A stretch of 64,000 nucleotides of DNA from an uncultured Eubacteriales bacterium (GCA_900543475.1 UQRU01000001.1:1-64000); one strand, 5' to 3'. Numbered from the stretch's first letter, positions 43,999-53,098 are shown. A program made the numbers and translations. The notes: a model not told the origin generated them from the letters alone.

Positions 43999-44814
43999 AT
44001 GCATAGTTTGGGCATTTTTGCCAATCCGAATAATCCCAGCGCACTGGGCGCAGTGCAGAATATTTTGCAAGTAGCAGAGCAGCGTTCTATGGCCTGCGTC
44101 TTGGATGATGCGCTTCGTAACCTGCCCCAGTTTAAAGAGGCGCCTGCGTTTTCCACGGCCCAGCCCGAGGCCATTCTGGCCTTAGGGGGGGACGGGACGA
44201 TCCTGCGGGCGGCGGCCCTGGCAGTCCCTATGGATGTGCCGGTTTTAGGCGTTAACTTTGGCCGGGTGGGATTCATGAGCGCCATTAGCCACCAGGAGAT
44301 CCCAGCTGCCCTGGAAAAACTTCAAAAGGGACAGTTCTTGGTGGACGAGCGGATGCTGTTGGCCTGTTCGGTCAACGATGAAGCCCCCCAGGATTGCATC
44401 AACGAGGCGTTGCTCTATAAGCGCCGGTTTTCCGGCGTGGCGGACATCAATGTAAACATCGGCGGAATGGACGCGGGCAGCGTATATTGCGATGGCATTA
44501 TCGTTAGCACGCCCAATGGCTCCACTGGCTATTCCATTTCAGCAGGGGGACCGGTGGTGGCCCAGGGGCTAGATGTGGCCATTATTACACCAGTATGCCC
44601 CCATACCCTTAGCTTCCGCCCCATTGTGGCGGACCCATGCGAGCCTTTGCGGCTGCGTATGGGCAGCGATGGGTATTTGGCCTTGGATGGCATCTATACC
44701 CGGGATATTAACCAGCAGGATATGATCACCATTCGAAAAAGCCCAAGGACGGTGAAGTTTATCCAATTCCAGCAGCGGAACATTTACCAGCTGATCCATA
44801 CCAAGCTTACCTAG
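43999..44814 (+). CDS. nadK: NAD kinase
   Basis: The 271-residue kinase makes NADP. It contains GIFANPNN at the start, LGGDGTILRAA (the GGDG motif), GVNFGRVGF and STPNGSTGYSISAGGPVV. The ATG at 43999 is chosen because a near-perfect promoter lies just upstream and the protein then has the family N-terminus; the frame is open back to 43942. The ribosome site is weak. Confidence 0.95.
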   Translation: MHSLGIFANPNNPSALGAVQNILQVAEQRSMACVLDDALRNLPQFKEAPAFSTAQPEAILALGGDGTILRAAALAVPMDVPVLGVNFGRVGFMSAISHQEIPAALEKLQKGQFLVDERMLLACSVNDEAPQDCINEALLYKRRFSGVADINVNIGGMDAGSVYCDGIIVSTPNGSTGYSISAGGPVVAQGLDVAIITPVCPHTLSFRPIVADPCEPLRLRMGSDGYLALDGIYTRDINQQDMITIRKSPRTVKFIQFQQRNIYQLIHTKLT

Positions 44815-44858
44815 CATCCGCACGTTCACCAAATACCAAGTGGGGGAGGTTTATTCAC

Positions 44859-45311
44859 GTGAAGTCTGCGCGCCATGCCATCATTCTGGACATTATTGAA
44901 CATTTTGACATCGATACCCAGGAGGAACTTGCCGCCCGCCTGCGGGAACAGGGGGTTAAAGTGACGCAAGCCACCGTATCTCGGGATATTAAGGAATTGC
45001 GCCTGATCAAGGTGCTTTCCGACGATGGAAATTATAAATACGCCACCGTGGACAAGGCGGAGGCTGGACTGAAGGACCGGTTCATCAGCATTTTCGCCCA
45101 TTCGGTGCTGTCCATGACCGCCACGGGGCATCTGGTCATTGTAAAAACCATCTCCGGCACGGCGGGCGCGGCCACAGAGGCCATTGACTCCCTGCGTTGG
45201 GATGAGATCGCCGGCACCATCGCCGGGGATAATACGATCTTTATCGCGGTAAAGGAAGGGGCGGATGCCAACGAGCTGATCCGCCGGTTCCAGACCCTAT
45301 TGAAGGTATAG
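44859..45311 (+). CDS. argR: Arginine repressor ArgR/AhrC
   Basis: The 150-residue protein has an N-terminal winged helix (QEELAARLREQGVKVTQATV, SRDIKELRL) and the C-terminal hexamer/arginine-binding domain with GTAGAATEAIDSLRW and GTIAGDNTIFIAV. The GTG start follows GGGGAGG. In Clostridia it lies upstream of recN, as here, away from the arg genes it regulates. Confidence 0.97.
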   Translation: MKSARHAIILDIIEHFDIDTQEELAARLREQGVKVTQATVSRDIKELRLIKVLSDDGNYKYATVDKAEAGLKDRFISIFAHSVLSMTATGHLVIVKTISGTAGAATEAIDSLRWDEIAGTIAGDNTIFIAVKEGADANELIRRFQTLLKV

Positions 45312-45317
45312 AGGCAT

Positions 45318-47018
45318 ATGCTGCAACGGCTTTTCGTAAAAAATGTAGCCTTGATCGAAGAATTGGACGTGGCCTTCACCGCGGGCTTTAACGTGCTCAC
45401 AGGCGAGACCGGCGCAGGGAAATCCATCGTGATCGATGCGGTGAACCTGGTGCTGGGAGAACGGGCCAGCCGGGAGTTGATCAAGCATGGGGCGGATAAA
45501 GCCCGGGTGGAAGCTGTTTTTGAGATAAAGGGCCGGGACGGCCTTTTGTCCGCTTTGGAGGAGATGGGCCTCCCCTGTGAAGAACCGGGGGAGTTATTGC
45601 TTTCCCGGGAGATGTCGGCGGCCGGCAAAAACATTTGCAGGGTCAATGGGGCCCTGGTGAACCTGGCTACCCTCAAGGAGATCACAGACCAGCTGGTGGA
45701 TGTGCATGGGCAGCACGCCCATCAGTCTTTGCTGTCCAAGAGCCGGCATATGGAGTATTTGGATTCCTTTGCCCAAGAGGAGATCCGCCCCTGGAAAGAA
45801 GGCGTGGCGGCAGCGGCTGCGCGATATAAGCAGGTTCAGAAGGAACTTTTGGAGGGCTTTGGCTCCGAGGAAGAACGGGCCAGGGAAATGGACATGCTGC
45901 GCTATCAGATCCAGGAGATAGAAAAAGCGGGCTTATACGAAGGGGAGGAAGAAGCCCTTTTAGGAGAACGGAAGGTATTGCAAAACGCGGCCCGGATCAT
46001 GGAAGCCATGGAGCAGGGGAGCGAAGCCCTCAGCGGCGAAGGCGAGACGGCTTTATCCCTGGTCAACGCTGCGTGGCGGCAGCTCCAGGGGATCGGGGAG
46101 CTTTCGGCGGAATATGGAGCTTTGTCCCAACGGCTGGAGGAAGCGTATTACGCCCTAGAGGACATCAGTTATAGCCTGCGGGATATGCAAGCCGGTTTTG
46201 AATACGACCCCCAGCGGGCAGAGCAGATCGAGGAACGGCTGGCGCTGTACCATAGCCTGAAGCGGAAATACGGCGAGGACTATGAAGCGATCATGGGGTA
46301 CCTGGCAGCCAGCGCAGAGCGATTGGAGAAGCTGGAAGGCTCGGAGGAGCGCCGGGCGAACCTGGAGCGGGAACTTCAGCAAGCAGCGGAGGTATATAGG
46401 CAGCAGGCGGATGGGTTGACCCAGGCCCGCAGGGCGGCGGCAGCCGCCTTGGAAGCGGGCATGGTGCAGGAGCTTAAGGAGCTGGGCTTTGCCCATGGGG
46501 ATTTTGCCGTAGCGTTCCATCCGGTGGATGGCATTTCCTCCCTGGGGGCGGAGCGGGTGGAATTTCTGCTCAGCGCTAATGCAGGCGAGCCGTTGAAGCC
46601 CTTGGAAAAGGTGGCTTCCGGCGGCGAAATGAGCCGGATCATGCTGGCCATGAAAGCCATGTTCGCAAAAGGGGATGCCATTGAGACCCTGATCTTCGAT
46701 GAGATCGATACGGGGATCAGCGGCAGAATTGCAAGCGTGGTAGGGGAAAAAATGGTACGCATTTCCCGGGACCATCAGGTGCTGTGCGTCACCCACTTGC
46801 CCCAGATCGCAGCGATGGCGGACGCCCATTACCTGGTGGAAAAAAGCGAAACAGACGGCCATGCCCGCACGTCTTTACGGGCGCTTACTTTACAGGAACG
46901 CTATGTGCAGGTGGCTGCCATGATGAGCGGAGCGGGCCAAAGCGCCGCCGCCTTGGAACACGCCAAGGAATTGGTGGATAGCTGCGCGGCGGCTAAAGCA
47001 GAAGGCAAAATAGGTTGA
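45318..47018 (+). CDS. recN: DNA repair protein RecN
   Basis: The 566-residue SMC-like ATPase has Walker A TGETGAGKSIVIDAVNLVLG, long coiled coils in the middle, the signature VASGGEMSRIMLA and Walker B LIFDEIDTGISG. It gathers broken DNA ends during double-strand-break repair. It starts 6 bases after argR and ends before a terminator. Confidence 0.97.
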   Translation: MLQRLFVKNVALIEELDVAFTAGFNVLTGETGAGKSIVIDAVNLVLGERASRELIKHGADKARVEAVFEIKGRDGLLSALEEMGLPCEEPGELLLSREMSAAGKNICRVNGALVNLATLKEITDQLVDVHGQHAHQSLLSKSRHMEYLDSFAQEEIRPWKEGVAAAAARYKQVQKELLEGFGSEEERAREMDMLRYQIQEIEKAGLYEGEEEALLGERKVLQNAARIMEAMEQGSEALSGEGETALSLVNAAWRQLQGIGELSAEYGALSQRLEEAYYALEDISYSLRDMQAGFEYDPQRAEQIEERLALYHSLKRKYGEDYEAIMGYLAASAERLEKLEGSEERRANLERELQQAAEVYRQQADGLTQARRAAAAALEAGMVQELKELGFAHGDFAVAFHPVDGISSLGAERVEFLLSANAGEPLKPLEKVASGGEMSRIMLAMKAMFAKGDAIETLIFDEIDTGISGRIASVVGEKMVRISRDHQVLCVTHLPQIAAMADAHYLVEKSETDGHARTSLRALTLQERYVQVAAMMSGAGQSAAALEHAKELVDSCAAAKAEGKIG

Positions 47019-47089
47019 CCGGCCGCTGCAAGCTGTAAAAGGAAAGAATATATTCCCACCGTATAGCCAAGGCATATGCCGAGGAAACT

Positions 47090-47138
47090 AACACTGCGGA
47101 TGAAGGGACCGTGTCCCGGAAACCCAGTGTTTTTTTTG
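47090..47138 (+). terminator. Terminator after recN
   Basis: AACACTG (47090-47096) pairs with CAGTGTT (47125-47131), enclosing a second hairpin GGGAC-CGT-GTCCC, followed by eight Ts. The T-run lies only about 12 bases before the spoIVB start, so spoIVB transcription must begin nearby or depend on readthrough. Confidence 0.75.
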
Positions 47139-47150
47139 AGGTGACGTGTC

Positions 47151-48407
47151 ATGAAAATACGCAGGGGGAGCGCCTTTGTGCGCTGTATTGGGCTGCTGGT
47201 ATGCTTGCTGCTGCTCAGCTTCAACTATGGAGAACCGGCACGGCTTGTGCGAGAGCTGCCGAGCCAAGCCTATATCGGTTCTGACAGCGAAAGCCGGTTG
47301 GCCAGCATTGGCGCGCCCTTTTCCCTGCGATATGAACAGAAACAGCAACCGGTGTCCCAGGACCTGGCTGAGCAACTCCATTCGGATACCCCTGCCGGTT
47401 ATACGGTGCAGGTGGACTTGTTTGGCCTGATCCCCCTGAAAAAAGTAAACTTTTATACCCGGGATTCCATCTGGGTAATGCCGGGAGGTTATTCGGTAGG
47501 GGTTACGTTGTATACGGAGGGGGCGCTGGTGGTTGGATTGGGCAGCTTTGAAACCTTGGATGGAACGGCTATTTGCCCAGCCCAGGCAGCGGGTATACGG
47601 GTGGGGGATGTGATCCTGGGCGTAAATGGGACGGCGGTAAAGGATGCGGCCCATCTTACCGCCCTATGTAATGAAACCCAGGGGGCGGTGGACCTGCAGC
47701 TTTCCAGAGACGATGTGTCCATAGACGTTACCATCGAGCCCGCAGCGGACCGACAGGACGGAATATACAAAATGGGCATGTGGGTGCGGGATAGTACGGC
47801 AGGCATCGGGACATTATCCTTCTATGCGATGGATACCCTGCGCTACGGCGCTTTGGGGCATCCCATTACGGATGTGGATACAGGAACGTTATTGTCTGTA
47901 AAAACAGGGGAGATCGTGCAATCCAATGTGGTGGGGATCGCCCAAGGCAGCAGCGGATTGCCAGGGGAGATCCAAGGGGCGTTCAGCACGGTTAGCCAGC
48001 GGCTGGGCACGTTGGATAACAACGGGAATATGGGCATATATGGGGAGCTATATGCGCCTTTAGAAAACCCGCTCTATCCAGACGGGGCGTTGCTCGCTTA
48101 TCCCGAGGAGATCCATACAGGCCCTGCCCAGATCTTGACTACAATAGATGAAAATGGGGTGCAGGCATATGATTGCCAAATCATAAAAACCTATCCGCAA
48201 ACCAGCGCGGCCGGGAAAGGGATGGTGGTCCAGATCACAGATCCCAGACTCATCGAAAAGACCGGGGGGATCGTCCAGGGTATGAGCGGAAGCCCCATTA
48301 TGCAGGATGGTAAGCTGGCGGGTGCGGTGACCCATGTATTTGTAAACGATCCCCTTCGCGGCTATTGTATTTACGCCCTCTGGATGTACCAACAAACCTT
48401 GGATTAA
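47151..48407 (+). CDS. spoIVB: SpoIVB peptidase (S55 family)
   Basis: The 418-residue protein has an N-terminal membrane anchor (CIGLLVCLLLLSFNYG), a PDZ domain (GIRVGDVILGVNG) and the S55 serine protease domain with catalytic His in ALGHPITDVDTG and Ser in GMSGSPIMQDGKLAGAVTH. SpoIVB is made in the forespore and cleaves SpoIVFA to switch on sigma-K. GAGGTGA precedes the ATG. It is followed by spo0A, the standard order. Confidence 0.96.
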   Translation: MKIRRGSAFVRCIGLLVCLLLLSFNYGEPARLVRELPSQAYIGSDSESRLASIGAPFSLRYEQKQQPVSQDLAEQLHSDTPAGYTVQVDLFGLIPLKKVNFYTRDSIWVMPGGYSVGVTLYTEGALVVGLGSFETLDGTAICPAQAAGIRVGDVILGVNGTAVKDAAHLTALCNETQGAVDLQLSRDDVSIDVTIEPAADRQDGIYKMGMWVRDSTAGIGTLSFYAMDTLRYGALGHPITDVDTGTLLSVKTGEIVQSNVVGIAQGSSGLPGEIQGAFSTVSQRLGTLDNNGNMGIYGELYAPLENPLYPDGALLAYPEEIHTGPAQILTTIDENGVQAYDCQIIKTYPQTSAAGKGMVVQITDPRLIEKTGGIVQGMSGSPIMQDGKLAGAVTHVFVNDPLRGYCIYALWMYQQTLD

Positions 48408-48452
48408 AAAAAACAATAATACAAAAAATAATAAACATATTTACAGGATTAT

Positions 48453-48500
48453 AGCTGGAAATATCAAAATATAAAAATTATTTCCAGCTTAATTCTATTT
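48453..48500 (+). terminator. Terminator after spoIVB
   Basis: AGCTGGAAAT (48453-48462) pairs with ATTTCCAGCT (48480-48489), followed by TAATTCTATTTTTT. Confidence 0.75.
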
Positions 48501-48559
48501 TTTAAATGGGCGGGTCTGCCGTCCCTTTACAGAATGCATGCGCAAAAACTGTCTACGCA

Positions 48560-48588
48560 TTGCGCTTGCTTCCAGATTCTGCTATACT
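48560..48588 (+). promoter_or_regulatory. Possible sigma-A-type promoter of spo0A
   Basis: TTGCGC (48560-48565), 17 bases, TATACT (48583-48588), about 85 bases before the ATG. No clear sigma-H promoter or 0A box was found next to it. Confidence 0.5.
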
Positions 48589-48671
48589 TATCCTATAGCT
48601 TGTACGTTAATAGCTTTTTCTCTTTTCCAGTTAGATCCTCTTTTACAAAAATCGGATATGTGGTATTTGCT

Positions 48672-49460
48672 ATGAAACCTTATAGCTTGCTTATCATTAC
48701 GGATAATGTAGCCCTTCGGGAAAGGCTGGAAACATATTTCTCATCCATTCCCTTGATTTCCTTGCTTCCATCTGGGGTGGACGGCCCATCAGGCGTAGTA
48801 CAGGCCAAGCTATATGAGCCTGATATGATGCTACTTGATATGCTCATGCCTAGAATGGATGGTATTGCTGTATTGCGGTGGTTGCAGGCGGAAAACTGCT
48901 GTAGGAATACCCGGATCTTCGCCCTATCCTCCATGAAAGGGGAAGAGGCCATCCAGTTGGGAGAGAGCTTAGGGGTTACCTATCAGATCCAAATGCCAAC
49001 GGATGAAGGGCTGATCTTCAGCAGAATGATGGATTTTGCCCCCGATCGAGATGGAAGCATCAAGCAGTATCGGAACAGGATGCGGGAAAACGATTTGAAC
49101 TTGCAGATCGATGAGGCCATCACCTTCCTGTTTCGGCACATGGGGTGCCCGGTGAACCTAGCCGGATATTATCAAGCGAAAACCGTGATCTCCTACTGTG
49201 TGCGCAACCGGGGAAAAGCGATCTTCCTTTCCAAAGAGGCCTATCCCTATGCCGCCCAGATCCATGGCGTAAATGCCAAACAAATCGAGCGGAATATCCG
49301 CAACTTTATCGAAGTCACCTGGACCAGGGGCGACATGAAAGCACAGCATAAGATCTTTGGCAACACCGTGGAAGATGCAAAAACCCGTCCCACCAACAAG
49401 GAATTTATCGCCAATCTGACCCAGTATACCATTCGCCGCTTAAATAAGACCCTGAGCTAG
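48672..49460 (+). CDS. spo0A: Stage 0 sporulation protein A, with degenerate receiver
   Basis: The protein has 262 residues. The C-terminal DNA-binding domain is a clear Spo0A match (LFRHMGCPVNLAGYYQAKTV, QIERNIRNFIEVTWTRGD, RPTNKEFIANL). The N-terminal receiver keeps the phospho-Asp in LLDMLMPRMDG, but the acidic pair is reduced to T-D (IITDNVAL) and the conserved Lys of the K-P motif is Met (YQIQMPTD); the Thr/Ser switch is Ser (FALSS). It is the master regulator of sporulation entry, directly after spoIVB. The start ATG 48672 matches the family; the frame open to 48534 is AT-rich leader. Confidence 0.93.
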   Translation: MKPYSLLIITDNVALRERLETYFSSIPLISLLPSGVDGPSGVVQAKLYEPDMMLLDMLMPRMDGIAVLRWLQAENCCRNTRIFALSSMKGEEAIQLGESLGVTYQIQMPTDEGLIFSRMMDFAPDRDGSIKQYRNRMRENDLNLQIDEAITFLFRHMGCPVNLAGYYQAKTVISYCVRNRGKAIFLSKEAYPYAAQIHGVNAKQIERNIRNFIEVTWTRGDMKAQHKIFGNTVEDAKTRPTNKEFIANLTQYTIRRLNKTLS

Positions 49461-49970
49461 GGAAAAGGTCTACCGGAAGGGCCCGAGGGGCCCTTTCTTG
49501 TGTGGCCCGTTGAAAAGCATGGTCCCTTGTAGGCCAGCCTGGGGAAGGCTATGGGGGACCATTTGTAAGGATGCCTGCTTTGCGCTCAGCAAAGGCACAA
49601 ATGCGTACTGGACGCTGGCTGGAGACAAAGGCGTGCATGACTTTTTCTATATGCGATTCGACAATTTTTTAGATTCATTGACAAAAAATTGAATCCTATA
49701 AGATAACTGGCCTTTTTCTCTATTTGTGGAAAAATATGTCCGTCATATCTGAAAATAAAAAACGCGTTTGGTGGTATGCTTTTTAAAAATGGGCTGTTTG
49801 GCGGCTGGGGGAGAAAGGCGGGTATGCCGGTCAAAAAGCATGGGCCCGCTCTCAGCCATGAATGCGTTTTTGCCCTGCCTGTTCCATATGGGACCATGCA
49901 AGCGAAAGACCGTTAGGAGAATTCTGCATGCTGGACATATATCCCTGGGAAGGGGCGTATATATGGAAGC
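49461..49970 (+). other. 510-base gap between spo0A and spoIIM
   Basis: No supported gene. It begins with the spo0A terminator. An AT-rich patch at 49650-49700 holds TTCGACA (49657-49663), the complement of the 0A-box TGTCGAA, overlapping an inverted repeat CAATTTTTT (49662-49670) / AAAAAATTG (49683-49691). A 64-codon frame at 49498-49692 lacks a ribosome site and runs through these elements. Confidence 0.5.
49477..49499 (+). terminator. Terminator after spo0A
   Basis: AAGGGCCC (49477-49484) pairs with GGGCCCTT (49488-49495), loop GAG, then TCTTG. Confidence 0.75.
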
Positions 49971-50546
49971 ATGAATATACAACATTCCAACCGCATGCAG
50001 CTGAACAAAGGGCCCCTGACGCTCCTTGGGCAGCACCCATATTTGTTGCTTTATCTGGCTTTCTTTCTGGTGGCGGGAGTGGCTGCAGGCGTTTCCACCG
50101 CAAAAATGGCCCAGGATACAGAACCGGTCCTAGTGGGTGCGTTTTCCCGCCTGCAAGGCGGTACCTACCAGCTTGGACCCGGCCTATTGCATTCCATCGC
50201 CCTCAACCTTCTGCTATTTATGTTGGCTTTTATTCCCAGGCTTTGGCCTCCCTTATTGGTGGCTAGCGGGGTGCCGGTGGCATTGAAAGGCTTCTTTATG
50301 GGTGCGGGTATTTTTTATTTAGAGCAAGAACTTGGACTGCAAGGGCTTGGCTGGAGCATACCCCTTTGCGTGGCCCCTGGGCTTTTTCTAGTGATGGGGG
50401 TGCTATTACAGGTTTTATCGGATCTCAACGAACGGGCGGGCCAGCCGGTGGAAGGATTGCCGCAACGGGCAGCAGGCTTTGTATTGGTGTGCATCCTGCT
50501 GGAGAGCGGGGCCGCGCCGGCAGCGTTACGGGCATGGCTCAAATGA
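49971..50546 (+). CDS. spoIIM: Stage II sporulation protein M family
   Basis: The 191-residue membrane protein has about five helices: LLLYLAFFLVAGVAAGV near the start, then LHSIALNLLLFMLAFIPRL, SGVPVALKGFFMGAGIFYL and two more, the SpoIIM/DUF95 pattern. SpoIIM scaffolds the septal peptidoglycan machinery with SpoIID and SpoIIP during engulfment. The xerD gene that often follows in Clostridia is absent; deoB is next. ATG 49971 has only a weak GGAAG site; ATG 49995 is an alternative. Confidence 0.85.
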   Translation: MNIQHSNRMQLNKGPLTLLGQHPYLLLYLAFFLVAGVAAGVSTAKMAQDTEPVLVGAFSRLQGGTYQLGPGLLHSIALNLLLFMLAFIPRLWPPLLVASGVPVALKGFFMGAGIFYLEQELGLQGLGWSIPLCVAPGLFLVMGVLLQVLSDLNERAGQPVEGLPQRAAGFVLVCILLESGAAPAALRAWLK

Positions 50547-50547
50547 T

Positions 50548-50576
50548 TTGACGGGCCGGGCGGAGGATGATAGAAT
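50548..50576 (+). promoter_or_regulatory. Promoter of deoB
   Basis: TTGACG (50548-50553), 17 bases, TAGAAT (50571-50576), about 45 bases before the ATG. Confidence 0.7.
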
Positions 50577-50622
50577 CAATCTAACCATCAACCAAGGCGA
50601 AACAAAAGAGAGGATTAGAATT

Positions 50623-51801
50623 ATGGCACAGCATAAACGGGCGATCTTAGTGGTATTGGATAGCGCGGGCATTGGCAGCCTGCCGGATGCGGCGGATTTT
50701 GGCGATGCTGGGGCCAATACCATTTGCAATATTTGCCGGGAGCGAGGCTATTTGGACGTACCGAACATGTATGCCATGGGGCTTTCCCAGATCCAGGGCG
50801 TCCATAGCCTGCCAGCCTATGGGGGAGAGGTCCAGGGGGCATATGGGCGAGCCATGGAAAAGACCCACGCCAAGGATACCACCTGCGGCCATTGGGAAAT
50901 GGCGGGGGTGATCATGGAGGAGCCTTTCCAGACCTATCCCAACGGGTTCCCACCCCGGATCATGGAGGCGTTTGAGGCCAAAATCGGCAGGGGGACCCTG
51001 GGGAATTGCGTAGCCTCCGGCACGGCCATTATCCAGGAGCTGGGGGACGAGCATGTGCGCACGGGAAAGCCCATCGTATACACCTCTGCGGACAGCGTAT
51101 TTCAGGTGGCCGCCCATGAAGCCGTGATCCCCCTAGAAGCGCTATATGAAATGTGCGAGGCAGCCCGGGCCATGCTGGTGGGGCCGGATCTGGTGGGGCG
51201 GGTGATCGCGCGGCCTTTTATCGGAAGCAACGGCCATTATACCCGCACGGAAAATCGGCGGGACTTTGCAGTGCCCCCAGTGAAGGAAACCATCCTGGAT
51301 GGGCTCACAGCCCAGGGATATCACACCATTGCCGTTGGTAAGATCGAGGATATCTTTTGCCATCGAGGCATCGGCTTGGCAGACCATACCAAGAACAACC
51401 ATGACGGCATCGAAGCCACCTTGCGGTATGTACAAGGGGGCGATGGGGATCTGATCTTCACCAACCTGGTGGATACGGACATGCTTTATGGCCACAGGAA
51501 CGATGTGGAAGGGTATGCCAAGGCTCTAGAATATTTTGACCGGCAGCTGCCCCGGATCATGGCGGCCATGGGGCCGGCGGATCTATTGATCGTTACGGCG
51601 GATCACGGCTGCGATCCCACCTATCCCGGCACAGACCATACCCGGGAATACATTCCTATCCTTGCCTGGCGGCCTGGCATGCAAAACGGGATAGATTTGG
51701 GCACCCGGGAGACTTTCGCCGACATTGGCAGCACGGTGTTTGAACACATAACAGGCCGGCCTTGGTCCACGGGCCAATCCTTCCTAAAGGCTTTGGAATA
51801 A
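50623..51801 (+). CDS. deoB: Phosphopentomutase
   Basis: The 392-residue enzyme of the alkaline-phosphatase superfamily interconverts (deoxy)ribose-1- and -5-phosphate. It has the metal-binding VVLDSAGIGSLPDA, the phospho-Thr motif KDTTCGHWEM, GKIEDIF, TADHGCDPT and DHTREYIPIL. GAGAGGA precedes the ATG at 50623; the frame open to 50479 overlaps spoIIM and is not used. Confidence 0.97.
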   Translation: MAQHKRAILVVLDSAGIGSLPDAADFGDAGANTICNICRERGYLDVPNMYAMGLSQIQGVHSLPAYGGEVQGAYGRAMEKTHAKDTTCGHWEMAGVIMEEPFQTYPNGFPPRIMEAFEAKIGRGTLGNCVASGTAIIQELGDEHVRTGKPIVYTSADSVFQVAAHEAVIPLEALYEMCEAARAMLVGPDLVGRVIARPFIGSNGHYTRTENRRDFAVPPVKETILDGLTAQGYHTIAVGKIEDIFCHRGIGLADHTKNNHDGIEATLRYVQGGDGDLIFTNLVDTDMLYGHRNDVEGYAKALEYFDRQLPRIMAAMGPADLLIVTADHGCDPTYPGTDHTREYIPILAWRPGMQNGIDLGTRETFADIGSTVFEHITGRPWSTGQSFLKALE

Positions 51802-51916
51802 GCTTTTGGGTAAGAAATAAGGGATTTAGAGCCGGAAAATATCCCCTATATCCGTATGGCGCCCCCCTTTGCTTCATACATATGTAATAGTATGCATGAA
51901 CAAGGGGGGTATTTCT

Positions 51917-53059
51917 ATGGGAAAACGCTTGCTTGCCGCTGCGCTTGCCATGTTGTGGCTACTGCCGGGCAAAATGGCCTGGGCAGATGGGGAAGCGGAC
52001 CTGGAGCTTGCCGGCGCCAAAGCGGCGGTGCTGATGGAGCAGGGAAGCGGCCAGGTGGTATATGGGGTCCAGGGGGATGAAAAGCTGGAAGTAGGCGGCC
52101 TTTCTCGCTTGCCTGCGCTATTGGCGGTATGCGAAGGGATCGACGAAGGCCTATTGGGATTGGATATGACGGTGACCATAAGCCATGCGGCGGCGGACAT
52201 CCATGGCCCAACTGCTTTTTTATCCCCAGGGGAGGTCATAGATGCGGGGTCCCTGCTCAAGGCCGGCATCATGATTACCGCCGGGGACGCCATCTATGCC
52301 CTGGGGGAAGCGGTGTTCGGCACGGAGGAAGCTTGCCTAACGAGAATCCAGGAGCGGCTGCTGGGCCTAAACATTCAGGCGGAATACAGGGACATAATGG
52401 GGACGGGGGTCAAGCTATCGGCGCAGGATCTGGCCACCCTAGGAAGGGCGCTGATGGCAAGCCCGTCCTTTACCAGCTATAGCGGCCTTTTTCTTGATGC
52501 GATCACCCATCCGGACGGCAGGGAGACCCAGCTTGCCAGCTCCAACCGGTTGATCAAATCCATGCCCGGCTGTAACGGCGTGGCTACCGGCTCCTCCAAT
52601 ACGGCGGGATATTGCGGCGTGTTCAGCGTCAAGCGCAACGGGGCGACCTGGCTTTGCGCTATAATCGGCGCGCCGGATTCCGGCGCCCGGTCATCTGCGG
52701 CCACCACCCTTTTGGAGCACGGCTTTGCAGCGTATGAGGTAAAAACTTTAGCTCGGGCGGAATCCGTTTTGGTGGATGCGGTACCGGTGCAGGGAGCAAA
52801 GGGAAACTGCGTGGCCTTGGTGGCGGCTAGCGACGCCATACTGCTGTTGCCAAAAGGTGTAGATTTCGAGACGCAATACCATTTGCCGGAAATCCTAAAT
52901 GCCCCTGTCTCCAGCCAAGAGGCTGTGGGTAGGGTGACATATGTGGATGGCGACGGGGAGGTTCTGTGCCAGGTCGACCTATTGCCGGCGGAGGATATTG
53001 AGCAGGCCCAGGTGCTGGATTATACGGCCATGCTGCTGCAAAGATGGGTGCATGGCTAG
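51917..53059 (+). CDS. DacF-like protein lacking penicillin-binding catalytic motifs
   Basis: The 380-residue protein has a signal peptide (LLAAALAMLWLLPGKMAWA) and aligns along its length with D-Ala-D-Ala carboxypeptidases (PBP5/DacF type), including the C-terminal beta domain. All three active-site motifs are gone: the S-x-x-K position reads L-S-R-L (GGLSRLPALL), S-x-N reads T-A-G (ITAGDAIYALGE) and K-T-G reads A-T-G (GVATGSSNTAGYCG). It is therefore probably non-catalytic, maybe a peptidoglycan-binding or regulatory partner in spore cortex formation. The start follows AAGGGGGG. An intact paralogue lies at 56353. Confidence 0.85.
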   Translation: MGKRLLAAALAMLWLLPGKMAWADGEADLELAGAKAAVLMEQGSGQVVYGVQGDEKLEVGGLSRLPALLAVCEGIDEGLLGLDMTVTISHAAADIHGPTAFLSPGEVIDAGSLLKAGIMITAGDAIYALGEAVFGTEEACLTRIQERLLGLNIQAEYRDIMGTGVKLSAQDLATLGRALMASPSFTSYSGLFLDAITHPDGRETQLASSNRLIKSMPGCNGVATGSSNTAGYCGVFSVKRNGATWLCAIIGAPDSGARSSAATTLLEHGFAAYEVKTLARAESVLVDAVPVQGAKGNCVALVAASDAILLLPKGVDFETQYHLPEILNAPVSSQEAVGRVTYVDGDGEVLCQVDLLPAEDIEQAQVLDYTAMLLQRWVHG

Positions 53060-53098
53060 GCTTACGGGGGGTATTTTGACGGGCGGATGGCAACAGGC

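Noticed and set aside
49498-49692. 64-codon frame after spo0A
   Set aside because: Begins in the spo0A terminator, has no ribosome site and ends in the AT-rich control patch.
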